64,000 nucleotides of DNA from Halorarum halophilum (GTDB lineage: Archaea; Halobacteriota; Halobacteria; Halobacteriales; Haloferacaceae). Position 1 is the stretch's first letter. Each line of letters begins with the position of its first letter. Under the pieces are notes generated by a model. The model worked only from the letters and a program-made list of their open reading frames with translations. It did no database searches and was not told the origin of the DNA. A program made the translations under genes and the position numbers. This document shows positions 62,138 to 64,000 of the stretch, one piece after another. The stretch is taken from assembly GCF_013401515.1 (NCBI RefSeq), contig NZ_CP058529.1, forward strand, positions 1,612,001 to 1,676,000, given 5' to 3'.

Positions 62138-62259
62138 CGAAAGCCCCCGCGGCTCTCGGCTCGCGCGGCACGCTCTGCGCTCCTCGCTCGCCGTTGTCTC
62201 GCTGTGGTGCTTGAGGTGCCGGGCTTCCCCGAGAGCCGCGGCCCCTTTCAGTCCCACCC
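62138..62259 (-). repeat. R1 repeat, copy at 62.1 kb
   Basis: On the minus strand GGGACTGAAAGGGGCCGCGG continuing CTCTCGGGGAAG; the opposite end is CCGAGAGCCGCGGGGGCTTT. CAAGCACCACA and GCGAGGAGCGCAG lie between. Stem as in the other copies. Confidence 0.65.
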
Positions 62260-62390
62260 GTCGGAGGTGTTACCGAGCGATGCCACCTGACTACCGCGTG
62301 TGGATGCCGTCGGTAGTCCACCGAGGACGTTCGCCCGGCGGAAGGCGAGTGGTGGCAGCAGCGGTGCGGTGGTAGCACATTCCAGCGGGT

Positions 62391-62482
62391 GGCGCGCGTG
62401 ACTGCGAGCCGAAGGCGAGCAGACGCGCGCGAGAGATGAGAAGCACAGCGAGCGTAAGCGAGCGAGCATCGCAATCGGCTGG
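62391..62482 (+). repeat. R2 repeat, copy at 62.4 kb
   Basis: GGCGCGCGTGACTGCGAGCC, then GACGCGCGCGAGAGATGAG and CGCAATCGGCTGG. Its first half closely matches copy 1 at 39.5 kb. R1 and R2 share the 678-bp divergent gap between the ABC ATPase and aldo/keto reductase genes. Nothing else was recognised between 62483 and 62660. Confidence 0.6.
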
Positions 62483-62666
62483 TCACGCGAGCGAGCGTGC
62501 GAGCGAGGGTGACTTCCGAGGAGCGTTCTCCGAGGTAAGGGGGACGTGGCCCTCATGACGCTTGGGTGGAGAGATCTACCTCTTCACAACCCACCTGACG
62601 ACCGGGTATGCTGAGCCAGCGTTCGCGCCCCTAACTCACACAGTCACGAGTGTCGGAGCACCCGCG

Positions 62667-62672
62667 TTTTAG
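62667..62672 (+). promoter_or_regulatory. TATA box of the third aldo/keto reductase
   Basis: TTTTAG about 28 nt before ATG 62699. Confidence 0.55.
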
Positions 62673-62698
62673 TCGCTCCCACCACAACCGTACAACCG

Positions 62699-63703
62699 AT
62701 GACCGACATGGAATACCGACGGCTCGGCTCCACCGGAACCCAGGTCTCCAGCCTCTGTTTCGGCACCTGGCGCTTCGGCAAGCGATCGAACGGTGTCGTC
62801 GAGACGGACAAGCACGACGCGCACGATCTCCTCGACGCGTTCGCCGACGCCGGCGGGACCTTCATCGACACGGCGAACGTGTACGGCGACCCGAACGGCA
62901 CCGCCGAGGAGTACATCGGCGACTGGCTCGCCGGGCGCGAGCGCGAGCAGTACGTGCTCGCCTCGAAGGTGTACTTCGGCTTCGACCCCGACAACCCCAA
63001 CGGCTCGGGGCTCTCGCGGGGCCACATCCGCCGGCAGATCGAGGGCACCCTCGACCGCCTCGGCACCGACTACCTCGACCTCTACTACATCCACCGCTTC
63101 GACGAGGACACGCCCGTCGAGGAGACGCTCTCGACGCTGAACGGCCTCGTCGAGGACGGCCGGGTCAACTATCTCGGCGCCTCCTCGATGGCGGCCTGGC
63201 AGCTCACGAAGATGCTCTGGAAGAGCGACGTGGAGGACCTCGAACGCTTCGAGGTGACCCAGCCGCTGTTCCACGCCGCGTACCGCGACACCGAGGAGTA
63301 CCTCGACGTCTGCGCCGACCAGGACCTCGCGGTCTGCCCGTACTCGCCGCTCGCCGGCGGCTTCCTCACGGGCAAGTACGAGCGCGCCGAGGACGGCTCG
63401 GCGGTCGGCCCCGAGGGCTCCAGGGCGGACCTCGTCGACCACTTCCAGGACTACTACGTCGACGAGCGGAGCTGGCGCGTCCTCGACGAGATCCGGTCGG
63501 TCGCCGACGAACTCGACGCGACCCCCCCGCAGGTCGCTCTCCGGTGGCTCATCGAGCGTCCGCAGTTCACCTGCGTTCCCATCGTGGGCGCGCGGACGGT
63601 CGAGCAACTGGAGGACAACCTCGGCGCCGTGGAGATCGAACTCTCGGACGACCAGCGCGGACGCATCACCGAGGCCCGGGAGTTCGAGGACGAGAGCGAG
63701 TAA
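62699..63703 (+). CDS. Aldo/keto reductase, KCNAB/YghZ-like
   Basis: 334 aa from ATG 62699 (a second ATG 9 nt on is possible). It reads MEYRRLGSTGTQVSSLCFGT, with the Asp/Tyr in FIDTANVYGDPNGTAEE, Lys in ASKV and His in YYIHRFD. The NADP-binding SPLAGGFLTGKYE and PIVGARTVEQLEDNL are typical of the longer class. It is distinct from the two reductases at 2.6 and 18 kb. Confidence 0.9.
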   Translation: MTDMEYRRLGSTGTQVSSLCFGTWRFGKRSNGVVETDKHDAHDLLDAFADAGGTFIDTANVYGDPNGTAEEYIGDWLAGREREQYVLASKVYFGFDPDNPNGSGLSRGHIRRQIEGTLDRLGTDYLDLYYIHRFDEDTPVEETLSTLNGLVEDGRVNYLGASSMAAWQLTKMLWKSDVEDLERFEVTQPLFHAAYRDTEEYLDVCADQDLAVCPYSPLAGGFLTGKYERAEDGSAVGPEGSRADLVDHFQDYYVDERSWRVLDEIRSVADELDATPPQVALRWLIERPQFTCVPIVGARTVEQLEDNLGAVEIELSDDQRGRITEAREFEDESE

Positions 63704-63774
63704 CGCGGCCGCCCCGACGAGACCGGGTGACGTGCGACCCCAAGTTTCTTTCCGGCGTTCCGTGACCCTTCCCC

Positions 63775-64000
63775 GTGACGGACGACGGCGACGGCGGGCG
63801 TTGGGATTGCGGCGACGGCGAGCGTGCGACCGGCGGCGACGACCGGACGGCCTGCGACGACGAACGAGCGCAGCGGCGCGCCGTCCGCGACGGCTACGAC
63901 GCGCTGGCGGACGACTACGGGAAGTCTCGCGACCCGCCGGAGGGGTCCCTCGTCGAATCGTTCCTCGCCGACCTGCCGCCCGGAAGTCGACTGCTCGACG
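63775..64000 (+). CDS. SAM-dependent methyltransferase (N-terminal part)
   Basis: 75 codons from GTG 63775 to the window end. After an acidic Gly/Asp-rich lead, RRAVRDGYDALADDYGKSRD and LADLPPGSRLLD lead into what should be the SAM-binding GxGxG strand of a class I methyltransferase, cut off by the window end. The substrate cannot be told. A T-rich AAGTTTCTTT element (63742-63751) lies about 28 nt before the start. Confidence 0.78.
   Translation, partial: MTDDGDGGRWDCGDGERATGGDDRTACDDERAQRRAVRDGYDALADDYGKSRDPPEGSLVESFLADLPPGSRLLD

Noticed and set aside
39508-62482. CRISPR array as an explanation for the repeats
   Set aside because: The repeats are not regularly spaced, occur singly thousands of bases apart and are longer than CRISPR repeats; no cas gene is present.
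62248-62556. 102-codon minus-strand frame in the 62-kb repeat region
   Set aside because: It is translated from R1/R2 sequence; low-complexity Arg/Ser/Pro composition and no homologous look.

Overview
The window is chromosomal DNA from an extremely halophilic archaeon (class Halobacteria). The evidence is very high G+C, Asp/Glu-rich and Lys-poor proteins, A/T-rich TATA boxes about 27 nt in front of start codons that mostly lack a Shine-Dalgarno (leaderless transcripts), and families typical of the group: HalOD1, a DUF7344-like wHTH, TrmB regulators, Tat/lipobox lipoproteins, Agl23-like proteins, archaeal geranylgeranyl reductase and an 11-gene Nuo complex without NuoEFG. About 66 protein genes are supported, three of them incomplete or broken besides the two that run off the window ends. 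I see no rRNA, tRNA, CRISPR array or intact insertion sequence.

Layout. 1-9.8 kb: partial CDGSH protein, tandem-RCK K+ channel, DUF998 membrane protein, aldo/keto reductase, MscS channel, YdjM-like membrane protein, RibD-C protein, AhpD-like protein, and a copper pair (HMA chaperone divergent from CopA). 9.9-12.8 kb: regulators, with an intact TrmB facing a decayed TrmB paralogue across a palindrome-rich intergenic region, then HalOD1 and wHTH genes that overlap tail to tail. 13-16 kb: nickel module (His-rich NicO transporter divergent from NikR), a small membrane protein plus Zn-ribbon pair, and a secreted beta-helix gene broken by an in-frame amber codon. 16-24 kb: acyl-CoA synthetase, aldo/keto reductase, small zinc protein, CBS-ParB fusion, two lipoproteins and an NAD-binding/DHH phosphoesterase. 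24-35 kb: the nuo operon (A, B, CD fused, H, I, J1, J2, K, L, M, N) with an unexplained 518-bp gap between I and J1. 35-42 kb: lipoprotein, purK-purE, Agl23-like protein, ribH-aminotransferase, DedA protein.

42-47 kb: a cobalt-type nitrile hydratase cluster (beta, alpha, His-tailed accessory protein), with a composite repeat lodged between beta and alpha, then a Hel308-like helicase. 46.5-48.7 kb: two divergent orphan oligopeptide-type ABC permeases. 48.7-64 kb: OYE-family flavoenzyme, FNT channel, geranylgeranyl reductase family protein, S9 peptidase, DUF3237, DUF4349 lipoprotein, KDPG aldolase, cytoplasmic HtrA-like protease, FAD monooxygenase, ABC-2 exporter pair, a third aldo/keto reductase and a truncated methyltransferase.

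The most unusual signal is non-coding. Two short structured repeat families (called R1 and R2 here) and a twin-hairpin cassette recur in shuffled combinations. R1 and R2 occur together in three divergent intergenic regions (39.5-39.8, 54.8-55.1 and 62.1-62.5 kb). R2 plus the cassette sits inside the nitrile hydratase operon, and an R2-like fragment lies at 19.65 kb between 11-bp direct repeats. The R1 stem shows a compensatory base change between copies, and one R1 copy is split by the cassette. Transition-metal handling (Cu, Ni, Co) recurs among the protein genes. Proton-pumping respiration, purine and riboflavin synthesis, and semi-phosphorylative sugar breakdown make up the housekeeping part.
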